From Cloacibacterium sp. TD35 (GTDB lineage: Bacteria > Bacteroidota > Bacteroidia > Flavobacteriales > Weeksellaceae), in assembly GCF_028864635.1 (NCBI RefSeq), contig NZ_CP104850.1, positions 371,001 to 435,000 of the forward strand: a stretch of DNA of 64,000 nt, given 5' to 3'. The position numbers were made by a program, and so were the translations under genes. Under the pieces are notes generated by a model. That model was not told where the DNA came from. It saw only the letters and a program-made list of their open reading frames with translations, and searched no databases. How positions within the stretch are numbered: the stretch's first letter is position 1; every line of letters starts with the position of its first letter. Positions 50,636-61,932 of the stretch are shown here, one piece after another.

Positions 50636-53020
50636 ATGAAAAAAGTTCTAAGTATTTTTGTTTTTCTTTACGCTTTCGTAAGTACTTCTGCCCAAAATCA
50701 CCAGAATAATCCTGGGAGCAATCATGGGAATAAATTCGAACAATTAGGTACTATTTTACCTACGCCAAACAGTTACAGAACCGCTTCTGGAGCACCTGGC
50801 CATGAATATTGGCAACAACGTGCTGATTATGAAATCAACGCTTATTTAGATGAGGAAAAGCTTAACTTAAAAGGTTCAGAAACAATTACTTATTACAACA
50901 ACTCACCAGACGAATTAGAATATCTTTGGTTACAATTAGATGAAAATGACACGAGCAACACTAAAGATGCTGGTTATCAATCTTCTTCTACTCTAGCTAA
51001 ACAAATTTCATCTGATAGATTAAAAGCTACTGAATTACCCGTAAAAGATAATGGCTTTGGGATTAATTTAGAAAAAGTAACTGATGCTAATGGTAATGCG
51101 CTTGCTTATGTGGTAAATAAGACCATGATGAGAATAGATTTACCTAAAAAACTAAAAAAAGGTGAAATTTTTAAATTTAAAATTGACTGGAATTATAACA
51201 TTCCTGACAGAATAAAACAAGGAGGAAGAGGCGGTTATGAATTCTTCCCAGAAGATGGTAATCACCTTTTTACCATGACACAATGGTATCCTAGACTTTG
51301 TGTGTATTCGGACAATCAAGGTTGGCAAAATCACCAATTTACAGGTCGTGGAGAATTCACCCTTACTTTTGGAAATTTCAAAGTAAATATGAATGTTCCT
51401 GCTGATCATATTGTAGCTTCTACAGGTTCTGGAAAAAATTTCTCAGAAGTTTTAACCGCAGAACAGTTTGCAAGATGGCAAAAAGCTCAAAACACTAAAG
51501 AACCTATAGAAATTGTTACACTAGACGAAGCTAAAAAAGCAGAAAAATCTAAATCAAAAAACAGAAAAACTTGGACTTTCGAAGCAGAAAATGTAAGAGA
51601 TTTCGCATGGACGTCTTCTAGAAAATTCATTTGGGACGCAATGCCTCAATTGATTGAAGAAAATAACAATAAGGTAATGTGTATGAGTCTTTATCCTAAA
51701 GAAGCATACAATTTATACAGAAAATATTCTACTAAAGCTGTAGCTCATACGATTAAAACGTATTCAGAATTCACGATTCCATATCCATATCCTGTAGCAC
51801 AATCTATAGAAGCGTCAAACGGTATGGAATATCCTATGATTTGTTTCAACTATGGTAGAACAGAAAAAGACGGAACCTATTCAGAAGGAATTAAAAACGG
51901 AATGATTGGAGTAATTATCCACGAAGTAGGACATAATTTCTTCCCGATGATTATCAATTCAGACGAGAGACAATGGTCTTGGATGGATGAAGGCCTTAAT
52001 ACCTTCGTAGAATATCTTACCGAAGAACTTTGGGACAATAAATTCCCTTCAAGAAGAGGACCAGCTCACACCATTGTGAACTACATGAAATTGCCAAAAG
52101 ATCAATTAGAGCCTATTATGACCAATTCTGAAAACATTATTCATTTCGGCCCTAATGCTTACGCAAAACCTGCAACTGGTCTTAATATTTTGAGAGAAAC
52201 CATCATGGGAAGAGAACTTTTTGACAAAGCTTTCAAAACGTATTCTAAGAGATGGGCATTCAGACATCCTGAACCTGCAGATTTATTCAGAACTATGGAA
52301 GATGCGTCTGGAGAAGATTTAGATTGGTTCTGGAGAGGATGGTTCTACAGCACAGATGCAGTAGACATAGCCATAGACAAAGTTACTGTTGCAACTCCAG
52401 ATTTTGATGGACAACCACAAGCTAGAGATTTTAAATATAAAGTAGACGAACCACAAGTAAATGATTTCGAAGATATTTCTAAAATCAGAAATAAAGAGGA
52501 CAAAAAAATTACTTTCAAAACTGATGAAGATCAATCTTTAAGAGACTTCTATTGGAGATATGCAAGAGGTTTAGAAAAAGTAGACGCTCAAAAAGAATAC
52601 ACCATAAAAGGTGAAGCTCCGAAAAATCTTGACACTAAAGAAAGAGAAAACCTAAAAAATATCACAGGTTACCAAATTGATTTCGCAAACAAAGGAGGAA
52701 TGGTAATGCCTCTTATTTTAGAATTCACTTTCGAAGATGGAACTAAATTAAACGATAAAATCCCAGCGCAAATCTGGAGACATGACGAGAAAAAAGTTTC
52801 TAAAACATACTATTTTGACAAAAAATTAAAGTCAATTCAATTAGACCCAATGTTAGAAACTGCCGATATTGATACAACTAATAACCTATGGACTGCTGAT
52901 AAAGTTACACCAGAAGGCACTTCTAAATTCCAAGTGTTCAAACAGAACCAAGAAAACAGAAGAAGAGGAGCTGCTGCTGGAATGGTAAACCCAATGCAAG
53001 CCGCAGGAAAGAAAAATTAA
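50636..53020 (+). CDS. Secreted M1-family metallopeptidase (gluzincin)
   Basis: This 794-residue protein has a signal peptide (VLSIFVFLYAFVSTSAQ) and an N-terminal beta-saddle domain (about 65-330). The catalytic domain carries the zinc motif HEVGHNFFPMIIN (about 428-440) and the third ligand in WMDEGLNTFVE, 18-19 residues later. The exopeptidase motif reads GMEYPMI in place of GxMEN, which suggests altered substrate preference. A Lys-rich C-terminus includes Gln/Asn repeats. It probably degrades peptides outside the inner membrane. Confidence 0.92.
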   Translation: MKKVLSIFVFLYAFVSTSAQNHQNNPGSNHGNKFEQLGTILPTPNSYRTASGAPGHEYWQQRADYEINAYLDEEKLNLKGSETITYYNNSPDELEYLWLQLDENDTSNTKDAGYQSSSTLAKQISSDRLKATELPVKDNGFGINLEKVTDANGNALAYVVNKTMMRIDLPKKLKKGEIFKFKIDWNYNIPDRIKQGGRGGYEFFPEDGNHLFTMTQWYPRLCVYSDNQGWQNHQFTGRGEFTLTFGNFKVNMNVPADHIVASTGSGKNFSEVLTAEQFARWQKAQNTKEPIEIVTLDEAKKAEKSKSKNRKTWTFEAENVRDFAWTSSRKFIWDAMPQLIEENNNKVMCMSLYPKEAYNLYRKYSTKAVAHTIKTYSEFTIPYPYPVAQSIEASNGMEYPMICFNYGRTEKDGTYSEGIKNGMIGVIIHEVGHNFFPMIINSDERQWSWMDEGLNTFVEYLTEELWDNKFPSRRGPAHTIVNYMKLPKDQLEPIMTNSENIIHFGPNAYAKPATGLNILRETIMGRELFDKAFKTYSKRWAFRHPEPADLFRTMEDASGEDLDWFWRGWFYSTDAVDIAIDKVTVATPDFDGQPQARDFKYKVDEPQVNDFEDISKIRNKEDKKITFKTDEDQSLRDFYWRYARGLEKVDAQKEYTIKGEAPKNLDTKERENLKNITGYQIDFANKGGMVMPLILEFTFEDGTKLNDKIPAQIWRHDEKKVSKTYYFDKKLKSIQLDPMLETADIDTTNNLWTADKVTPEGTSKFQVFKQNQENRRRGAAAGMVNPMQAAGKKN

Positions 53021-53045
53021 ATCTTAAATAATTGATATAACCCTG

Positions 53046-53075
53046 AAGCCACTCACAAAATTGAGTGGCTTTTTT
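53046..53075 (+). terminator. Terminator after the M1 peptidase gene
   Basis: AAGCCACTCA and TGAGTGGCTT around a six-base loop, followed by TTTTT. Confidence 0.88.
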
Positions 53076-53205
53076 CTGCCAAAATTTCACTTCATTTTGA
53101 GAAAATCTGCCAAATTATCTTTCAATTTTGAATTTATAATGAAGAATTACTATTGGCACAGAATTGGAGAATTCCATCACAGAAAATTTAAAAATAATTA
53201 TACAT

Positions 53206-53484
53206 ATGTCAGTAAATTTTAAACCATTAGCAGACAGAGTTTTAGTAGAACCTGTACAAGCAGAAACTAAAACAGCTTCAGGAATCATCATCCCTGATAC
53301 CGCAAAAGAAAAACCACAAGAAGGAACTGTAGTTGCTGTTGGCAACGGAAAACCAGACGAACCTATGACAGTAAAAGTTGGTGATAGAGTTCTTTACGGT
53401 AAATATACCGGTTCAGAATTAAAACTAGACGGTAAAGATTATTTAATTGTAAGAGAAGGTGATTTATTAGGAATCATTGGCTAA
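53206..53484 (+). CDS. groS: Co-chaperonin GroES
   Basis: This 92-residue GroES starts at ATG 53206 ([16 protein letters not shown]); an upstream in-frame ATG at 53164 would add 14 residues unlike any GroES. The mobile loop [28 protein letters not shown] and the final DLLGIIG are all present. It caps the GroEL ring during protein folding. It is followed 73 bases later by groL in the standard operon. Confidence 0.97.
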   Translation: MSVNFKPLADRVLVEPVQAETKTASGIIIPDTAKEKPQEGTVVAVGNGKPDEPMTVKVGDRVLYGKYTGSELKLDGKDYLIVREGDLLGIIG

Positions 53485-53545
53485 TCCAAGAATCAAGAAA
53501 TTTTAAAAAATTTAAAAGTCTAGGCTCTTGTGTCTAGTATCTTAA

Positions 53546-55186
<1,641 letters not shown>

Positions 55187-55212
55187 TAGCAATTCGCTAA
55201 AACAATAAATTT

Positions 55213-55247
55213 TAAAATCCGTTCAATTTTTTTGGACGGATTTTTTA
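55213..55247 (+). terminator. Terminator after groL
   Basis: AAAATCCGT and ACGGATTTT pair around a loop containing a T7 run, followed by TTTATTTC. Confidence 0.78.
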
Positions 55248-55378
55248 TTTCAAAAATTTTTCAGGAAATTAGACCAATAATTCAAACTAATGAAACACCC
55301 AGCTTAAAATGTATTTTACAGACAAAAGCATGATTATGGGTGTTCCATCTGACCATTAAAAACAATAAAAATAATCAG

Positions 55379-58300
55379 ATGAAACCATACATCGCCATCA
55401 ATGCTTCTGCCGGTTCTGGTAAAACCTACACTTTGGTACAAAGAGTGTTGATGATTTGCCTTGAAAATCCATATCAAAAAGACGCTATCCGTCATATTTT
55501 AGCGCTTACGTTCACCAATAAAGCAGCCAACGAAATGAAGGAGAGAATTCTTTCTTGGCTCAAAGAATTTACGCAAGAAAACTACTCTGAAAACAATAAA
55601 TTGCTCGGAATTCAACAAAAATTTGAAGAGCAAGGCAAGAAAATTACCTTAGACGATTTGCATCAGCGTTCGCAAAAAGTGCTGGATTATATTTTGCACA
55701 ACTACTCTACATTAAACATCGGTACGATTGATAAATTCAACGCAAAATTGGTGAGAAGTTTTTCTTACGAATTGGGTTTAGCGCAAAATTTTAACTTAGA
55801 AATTCAGCCAGAACCTTTCTTGATTGAAGCGGTAGATCAAATGCTCAATAAAATTGGCGAAGATGAACAAATTTCTGAAGCGTTCTTGGACTATGTAAAT
55901 TACAGCCTCGACCAAAACGAACGTGTAAACATTAATAAAACCCTACTCGATTCTGCTAAAGAATTTGTGAATGATAAACATTATCATTGGCTTGAGCAAA
56001 ATAAAGATTTTGATTGGAAATCTTACGAAAGCACCAAAAACAACATCAGAAAAGAAATTAAAGAGCTCAAGGAAAGTTCTAAAAAGATTGCCCAAGATTC
56101 TTTAGATTTAATTCAAAATAATGGTTTAGAAATCGAAGATTTTGCAGGTGGACAAAAAAACGGAATAGCTATATTCTTTAAAAAATATATTTCTAATTCC
56201 GAACCTTTACTTTATGAATCAGAAGAAAAAGAAAATAACACATTAGAAAACTTTCAAAAGGGAGCTTCGGGAAAAGGCAAAAGCAAAGAATCTGAAATCT
56301 TCTCAATTCTAGAAACTTTAATTGAAAACCGCAGAAAAATCATTCAAAATTATATTCTCGGAGAGAAAAAAGAGAAAATTTTGCGTGCATTGTTGCCTTT
56401 GAAAGTCAATAAAGAAATTCAAGACCAATTGCAACTCATAGAAGATGAAAATGATTTGGTTTTATTATCAAAATTCAATGTACTCATCAACGAAAATCTT
56501 CGAAACGAGCCTTCTGCATTCATTTATGAAAAAGTAGGAACACAATTTCAGCATTATTTCTTTGATGAATTTCAAGATACTTCCGCTTTGCAATGGATGA
56601 ATTTTCTTCCACTCCGCGACCACAATATCGCTACCGAAAATAGTAGTTTTACGTTAGTTGGCGACCCAAAACAAAGCATTTACAGATTCCGTGGCGGGAA
56701 TGCAGAAATAATGCTGGATATTATCAATAAAAAAGATTTTTCACCCATTGAAGTAGAAATTGAAACGCTTCAACAAAACTTTAGAAGTGCGAAAAACATT
56801 GTGAAATTCAACAATGAATTGTATCATTTTTACGGAAGTTACCTGAATGAAGAACACGCCAAATTATTCGGGAAAGATGCTGAACAAAGCGCATATTCAG
56901 AAAAAGAAGGTCGAGTAAAAGTTCATTTTTTAGAAAATGATGTTAAAGAAACCTATTACCAAGATTGTACAGAAAAAATGCAACAGGATTTGCAAGAGTG
57001 TATCAATAATGGTTTTGAGTTTTCAGACATCACCATTCTTTGTCGAGGAAATAAAGACATTTTCAATTTTTCTAAATTGTTGGGAAACCTGAAAGTGAAT
57101 TACAAAGGCGAAGAAACGTACATTAAAACCATTTCGGAGAAAGGTTTAACGCTCGAACTTTCGGGAACGCTTCGTGCTTTGATTCAATTTTTATATTGGG
57201 AAACGTTTCCTAAAAATAGAAGATTTCTGGTAAAAATGATGTACGAATTAAACAAATCTGGCAGAATAACAATGCAGGATTTTTCGTTAGAAATGAAGCA
57301 GATTTTAGACATCGAAAACAAAAAAGACATTGAAATTTTCATCAAAGAAAAATATAAAGTTGCGCTAAAACAAGAAGATTTTCCTCATCTTAATTTGTAC
57401 AATTTTATAGAATATTACATTCACGAATTTTCGGTAAAAGATAAAGAAACCGATTTCTTGCTTAATTTTTTAGAATTGCTTTACAATTACACCCAAAATG
57501 CAGGCGCAACGCTGAAAGATTTTCTCAATTTTTGGGAAGAAGAAGGCAAAAACACGAGCATTCAGGCTTCAGAAAATATAGATGCCATTCAATTGATGAC
57601 CATTCACAAAGCGAAAGGTTTAGAATTCCCGATTGTATTTCTTCCGATGGAAAATGCGCACAAAGATGGCAAAATTCAGGATTGGTTTTCTTTGGAAGAC
57701 AGTACAGAACTGAAATCGGTAAATATTGGAGGTTTCGAGAAGAAATTGCAAACCTATGATGAAGAAATTTCTGAATTTAACGAAGAGAATACTTACAAAA
57801 ACTTCATTGACCGATTATGTCTGCAATACGTTGCCACAACTAGACCTGTAGAACAGTTGTTTCTTTACGTTCAAAGACCTTCAAAAGACAGTAAAACGGG
57901 AGTAGAAAAACCATCAAATATTGAAATTTATGAATTTTTAAAATCTAAAAACACAGAAAATGTAGACAGTTTTGATGTTTTTAAAATTGATGAAAATACG
58001 CTGAAAAAACAAAGCAAAAAAGAAGAAAAACAACACGTTTCTCAACAGATTTCTTCTTTGACTCAAAAGCATGAGAAATCTGCAAACATTACTATTGCCA
58101 CACCTTCCAAAAACTACCAAGAAAGAAATGAAAAGGTAAGAAATGGAATTTTCACCCATGAAATTTTAGCAAAAATCAACACCAAAAATGATGTAGAAAA
58201 AGTATTGAAATCTTATTTTTTAGAAGGATTAATCACTGAAACTGAAAAATATGAAATCGCCGAAAGGATTTTTGAAATCATTGAAAAACACCCGAAATAT

Positions 58301-58519
58301 TTCTCAGAAAATCAAGAAATTTTAAGCGAAAGAGAATTGATGATTGAAGGGAAAACTTATAGACCAGACAGAATGGTGAAAATAAATGACGCTTGGTTTA
58401 TCATCGATTTTAAAACGGGAAATCCGGCAGAAAAACATCTAAAACAAATTGATTTATACCAATCTGCAATGGAAAATCTTGGTAGAAAAATTGGTGGAGC
58501 TGAATTGATTTATTTGTAA
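55379..58519 (+). CDS. UvrD-like helicase with C-terminal nuclease (AddA/RecB-like)
   Basis: This protein of about 1046 residues starts at ATG 55379 (MKPYIAINASAGSGKT); a 13-residue longer reading begins at an earlier ATG. Superfamily 1 helicase motifs are visible: Walker A ASAGSGKTYTL (about 9-19), the DEFQDTSALQW motif II (about 400-410), VGDPKQSIYRFRGG (motif III) and LMTIHKAKGLEFPIVF (motif V). The C-terminal end has the nuclease signature PDRMVKIN, then WFIIDFKTG, and QIDLYQSAM. It acts in double-strand end resection and repair; the AddB-type partner is not in this window. Confidence 0.92.
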   Translation: MKPYIAINASAGSGKTYTLVQRVLMICLENPYQKDAIRHILALTFTNKAANEMKERILSWLKEFTQENYSENNKLLGIQQKFEEQGKKITLDDLHQRSQKVLDYILHNYSTLNIGTIDKFNAKLVRSFSYELGLAQNFNLEIQPEPFLIEAVDQMLNKIGEDEQISEAFLDYVNYSLDQNERVNINKTLLDSAKEFVNDKHYHWLEQNKDFDWKSYESTKNNIRKEIKELKESSKKIAQDSLDLIQNNGLEIEDFAGGQKNGIAIFFKKYISNSEPLLYESEEKENNTLENFQKGASGKGKSKESEIFSILETLIENRRKIIQNYILGEKKEKILRALLPLKVNKEIQDQLQLIEDENDLVLLSKFNVLINENLRNEPSAFIYEKVGTQFQHYFFDEFQDTSALQWMNFLPLRDHNIATENSSFTLVGDPKQSIYRFRGGNAEIMLDIINKKDFSPIEVEIETLQQNFRSAKNIVKFNNELYHFYGSYLNEEHAKLFGKDAEQSAYSEKEGRVKVHFLENDVKETYYQDCTEKMQQDLQECINNGFEFSDITILCRGNKDIFNFSKLLGNLKVNYKGEETYIKTISEKGLTLELSGTLRALIQFLYWETFPKNRRFLVKMMYELNKSGRITMQDFSLEMKQILDIENKKDIEIFIKEKYKVALKQEDFPHLNLYNFIEYYIHEFSVKDKETDFLLNFLELLYNYTQNAGATLKDFLNFWEEEGKNTSIQASENIDAIQLMTIHKAKGLEFPIVFLPMENAHKDGKIQDWFSLEDSTELKSVNIGGFEKKLQTYDEEISEFNEENTYKNFIDRLCLQYVATTRPVEQLFLYVQRPSKDSKTGVEKPSNIEIYEFLKSKNTENVDSFDVFKIDENTLKKQSKKEEKQHVSQQISSLTQKHEKSANITIATPSKNYQERNEKVRNGIFTHEILAKINTKNDVEKVLKSYFLEGLITETEKYEIAERIFEIIEKHPKYFSENQEILSERELMIEGKTYRPDRMVKINDAWFIIDFKTGNPAEKHLKQIDLYQSAMENLGRKIGGAELIYL

Positions 58520-58539
58520 CTTCGTGAAAAATTAATACC

Positions 58540-59016
58540 ATGAAAAAATTATTATTTTTCCTTGCTTTGTCTTTTGTTCAAATGAGTTTTGCTCAAAATT
58601 CAACAAGCATATATTCCAAAGAAAAAGCGCCTTTAGTGATTGCAAATGGAAACAAAACTTATCTTTATGCCTGTGCCTTAAATGTCAATAACATTTTAAC
58701 TATTAATGTTTTTAAAGGAGAAAAAGCAACTCAATTATTTGGTGAGAAAGGTAAAAATGGTGTTTTAGAAATGAATTTTAAACCTGAAACTCAATTTTTA
58801 AATCTCCAAAATTTTTACACCGAGTATAACATTTCAAAAGCAGACCAATTCTTACCTATCGTTCTCAACAAACATTTCGTAGATGAAAAAGATTATCTCC
58901 TTTTAGATAAATCAGCTGTTCTTTCTGTAAAAATCTTAGAGGAACAACCATTTGTAGAACCTGTTCTTTTGCCAAAAGGAAAAGCCATTTATATTGAAGC
59001 AATGGAAACAAAATAG
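58540..59016 (+). CDS. Secreted protein with TonB-plug-like motif
   Basis: This 158-residue protein has a signal peptide (LLFFLALSFVQMSFAQ). Most of it is unfamiliar, but VFKGEKATQLFGEKGKNGVL (about 65-84) follows the pattern of the plug domains of SusC-like receptors (VLKGxxAxxLYGxxGxNGVI), without any barrel. Such isolated plug-like domains occur in small Bacteroidota envelope proteins. It follows the AddA-like gene by 20 bases, perhaps in one transcript, though there is no clear functional link. Confidence 0.6.
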   Translation: MKKLLFFLALSFVQMSFAQNSTSIYSKEKAPLVIANGNKTYLYACALNVNNILTINVFKGEKATQLFGEKGKNGVLEMNFKPETQFLNLQNFYTEYNISKADQFLPIVLNKHFVDEKDYLLLDKSAVLSVKILEEQPFVEPVLLPKGKAIYIEAMETK

Positions 59017-59095
59017 TAGAGAAAAAATAATTAAGATGGTTGTATGAAACGTTAAAATCTCGAAACTCGTATCGCCAACCTCAAATCTTTTTCAC

Positions 59096-59103
59096 TATTT
59101 TTG
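59096..59103 (+). promoter_or_regulatory. -7 promoter element directly before uvrC
   Basis: TATTTTTG ends only 4 bases before the ATG at 59108. With the usual distance to the first transcribed base the mRNA would start at or next to the ATG, giving a leaderless transcript. Confidence 0.5.
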
Positions 59104-59107
59104 TTCA

Positions 59108-60898
59108 ATGAATTCAAACCTCGAACTTCAACTCAAAACGCTTCCTTCAGAACCTGGAGTTTACCGTTATTACGATAAAAACGGACAACTTTTGTATGTA
59201 GGAAAAGCTAAAAATTTGAAGAAAAGAGTGCTTTCTTATTTCAATAAAAATCAAAACGGTTACAGAACCAGAATTATGGTTTCTAAAATCGTGAGATTAG
59301 AAACGACCGTTGTAAACTCTGAATATGACGCACTTTTATTAGAAAATAATCTGATAAAAGAGCATCAGCCGTTTTACAATGTCATGTTGAAAGACGACAA
59401 AACCTACCCTTGGATTTGCATTAAAAACGAAAATTTCCCACGTGTTTTTCTGACCAGAACCATCATCAAAGATGGAAGTGAATATTACGGACCTTATGCT
59501 AAAGTTCGTCCAGCAAAAATTTTATTGGAAACAATTAAAAATTTGTATAAAATTCGTTCTTGCAATTTAGATTTGGCTCCCCAAAAAATTGAAGACGGAA
59601 AATATAAAGTTTGCTTAGAATACCACATCAAAAATTGCAAAGGTCCTTGTGAAGGCTTAGAAAGCCTGGAAAGTTATGATGAAAAAATAGACGCCATCCG
59701 TGGAATTATCAAAGGAGATTTCCGAAAGGCAAGAAAATATTTAGAAGACGAAATGTTTCGTTTTGCTGCCAATTTAGAATTTGAAGCAGCACAAACCGTA
59801 AAAGAAAAATTAGATATTTTAGATGATTATCAAGCGAGAAATACCGTTGTAAATCCAAACATAGACGATGTAGATGTTTTCGGAATGACCAGTGATGAAA
59901 CCGCTGCTTATGTGAATTTCTTCAAAATCAGAAACGGAAATATTGTACAAAGTTTCACGACAGAAATCAAAAAAATGCTGGAGGAGACAGATGAAGAAAT
60001 TTTGGAAGAAGCTTTGATAGAAATTCGTCAAAAATTTGCTTCAGAATCCAAAGAAATTTTGCTTCCTTTTCATTTGAATATAGAAATCCCGAATATAAAA
60101 CTCATCGTTCCAAAAGTGGGAGACAAAAAGAGAATAGTAGAACTTTCTGAAAAAAATGCCAAAGAATACAGACTGGAGAAACTAAAACAAGTACAGATTG
60201 TAGATCCGGAAAGACACACTACAAGAATTATGGCAGAAATGCAAAAACTGCTCAGAATGCCGGTGGAACCAAGACATATAGAAGGTTTTGACAACTCCAA
60301 TATTCAAGGAAGTAATCCTGTTTCTGCGTGTGTAGTTTTCAAGGATGGAAAGCCTAGTAAATCTGATTATCGAATTTTTCACGTAAAAACAGTGGAAGGT
60401 CCGAATGATTTTGCGACGATGGAAGAAGTGATTTACAGACGTTACAAAAGAATGCTGGATGAAGGAGAAAATCTTCCGCAATTGATTTTGATAGATGGTG
60501 GAAAAGGTCAACTTTCGTCTGCGGTGAAAAGTTTGAAATTATTGGGTTTGTATGGAAAAATAACTATTGTAGGAATTGCAAAACGTTTGGATGAAATTTT
60601 CTTTCCAGAAGATCCAATTCCGTTGTATTTGGATAAAAAATCTGAAACACTAAAGGTTTTACAGAGAGTAAGAGACGAGGCTCACCGTTTTGGCGTAAAA
60701 CATCACAGAACGCGCAGAACCAACAACACCATAAAATCTGAATTAGAAGAAATTCCTGGAGTGGGCGAAAAAACGATAGAGCTCCTTCTGAAAAAACTAA
60801 AATCCGTAAAACGGGTAAAAGAAGCCAACCTAGAAACTCTGGAAGAAATTCTTGGGAAAGCAAAAGCTAAAGTAGTTTGGGAGTTTTTTAATCAATAA
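59108..60898 (+). CDS. uvrC: Excinuclease ABC subunit C
   Basis: This 596-residue protein makes the two incisions in nucleotide excision repair. The GIY-YIG nuclease reads GVYRYYD and LLYVGKAKNLKKR (about 17-40). A UvrB-binding UVR motif lies near 205-240 (FEAAQTVKEKLDIL). The C-terminal RNase H-like nuclease has IEGFDNSNIQG and IDGGKGQL (about 393-465), followed by two helix-hairpin-helix elements (EEIPGVGEKTIELLL). All domains are intact. The start ATG is fixed by its promoter four bases upstream. Confidence 0.97.
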   Translation: MNSNLELQLKTLPSEPGVYRYYDKNGQLLYVGKAKNLKKRVLSYFNKNQNGYRTRIMVSKIVRLETTVVNSEYDALLLENNLIKEHQPFYNVMLKDDKTYPWICIKNENFPRVFLTRTIIKDGSEYYGPYAKVRPAKILLETIKNLYKIRSCNLDLAPQKIEDGKYKVCLEYHIKNCKGPCEGLESLESYDEKIDAIRGIIKGDFRKARKYLEDEMFRFAANLEFEAAQTVKEKLDILDDYQARNTVVNPNIDDVDVFGMTSDETAAYVNFFKIRNGNIVQSFTTEIKKMLEETDEEILEEALIEIRQKFASESKEILLPFHLNIEIPNIKLIVPKVGDKKRIVELSEKNAKEYRLEKLKQVQIVDPERHTTRIMAEMQKLLRMPVEPRHIEGFDNSNIQGSNPVSACVVFKDGKPSKSDYRIFHVKTVEGPNDFATMEEVIYRRYKRMLDEGENLPQLILIDGGKGQLSSAVKSLKLLGLYGKITIVGIAKRLDEIFFPEDPIPLYLDKKSETLKVLQRVRDEAHRFGVKHHRTRRTNNTIKSELEEIPGVGEKTIELLLKKLKSVKRVKEANLETLEEILGKAKAKVVWEFFNQ

Positions 60899-60900
60899 AA

Positions 60901-60928
60901 AAAGCATCAATAAATTGATGCTTTTATT
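60901..60928. terminator. Bidirectional terminator after uvrC
   Basis: AAAGCATCAA and TTGATGCTTT flank TAAA, with T- and A-rich sides for both uvrC and the convergent hypothetical gene. Confidence 0.88.
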
Positions 60929-60929
60929 T

Positions 60930-61700
60930 TTATTTTGCTGTAAAAATTTCTTTCTTATAATTCCCATCACTGGTTGGGATTTCTATCACTAGATTTCCGT
61001 TTTCTGAGTAACCTAAAGTAGAAGTTCCGTTTTCTAAAGTGACTCTGTAAACATCTGCCTTTGTAGTATTTTTAAACGTAGCAAAAGGAACAGAACTGCT
61101 AGAACTTACCAAGATGAATTGGTCTTTAGAAATTTGTACTTTTTGAAAATTTACACTTCCGTTAGAATATAATTCTGTTTTTTTAGATGCTACACTTGTG
61201 TTTTCTGAAGATCCAATTGGCTTTATCTCTTGTTTGTCAGTAACTTTAGGAACTTCTGAGTGAATAGTACCCTTAATATCAATAGGTTTAGGATTACTAA
61301 CTGCAATATTTTCTAATGAAGTTTTCAAAGCATCTTGATAACCTAAATCGAATTCTTTGTACATGGAAGTAGCCTTGATTTCAAAAACTAATTTTTTTTC
61401 ACAATCAAAAAATTGTAGTTTAACTCTATTTCTAAACATATTAGAATCATTAAGCAATTCTGCACTTAAAACTTTACAGAGATTTTGTCTCAATTCTAAA
61501 GGCCAATTCACTAATTCTTCTTGTATCACTTTATACTTTTTCCCTTCTAAAGCTTTTTTCAAAAGGGTATTGAGATTATATTCATTTGCTTCAAAATCTT
61601 TGAATTTTTTGGGAACATAAATGTATTCGTAATCGGTAATATTTTGAGCAGAAAATATCAGGGTGAAAAACAAGAAAGCAAGTGCAAATGATTTTTTCAT
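60930..61700 (-). CDS. Secreted hypothetical protein
   Basis: This 256-residue protein has a signal peptide (FALAFLFFTLIFSAQ). Its N-terminal part (about 17-135) contains YIYVPKKFKDFEANEYNLN and resembles small periplasmic beta-alpha proteins of Chryseobacterium relatives. A Pro/Thr/Glu-rich linker follows, and then a beta-rich C-terminus with FATFKNTTKADVYRVTLENG. I do not recognise a family with known function. It is exported; no motif suggests catalysis. Confidence 0.7.
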   Translation of the reverse strand: MKKSFALAFLFFTLIFSAQNITDYEYIYVPKKFKDFEANEYNLNTLLKKALEGKKYKVIQEELVNWPLELRQNLCKVLSAELLNDSNMFRNRVKLQFFDCEKKLVFEIKATSMYKEFDLGYQDALKTSLENIAVSNPKPIDIKGTIHSEVPKVTDKQEIKPIGSSENTSVASKKTELYSNGSVNFQKVQISKDQFILVSSSSSVPFATFKNTTKADVYRVTLENGTSTLGYSENGNLVIEIPTSDGNYKKEIFTAK

Positions 61701-61842
61701 TGTGAGAATTTTTAGTGAAGTAAATGTAAAAAATAATTAAGTTCTAATGAAATTAATTTTCTGAAAAACGTGCTTACGAAGAAATGTAAGTGAAAAATAG
61801 CCCTGATTGAGCCTTTGTTTGAGCTCTTTTTGTTTTTATAGA

Positions 61843-61866
61843 TTCCTCGACTTCGCTCAGAATGAC
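61843..61866. repeat. Dispersed intergenic word (CCTCGACTTCGCTCAGAATGAC type)
   Basis: This stretch in the gene-free spacer 61701-61932 matches a phrase that I know to be scattered through intergenic DNA of many Flavobacteria. It is followed by GCGAGTGGCGAAAGCAGG, another common phrase. Only one copy of each lies in this window, so repeat status rests on outside knowledge. Confidence 0.3.
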
Positions 61867-61932
61867 AAAAAACAAAAAAGCGAGTGGCGAAAGCAGGTGA
61901 AAATGTAATTATAAACTGAAAACAGGTTGCTT

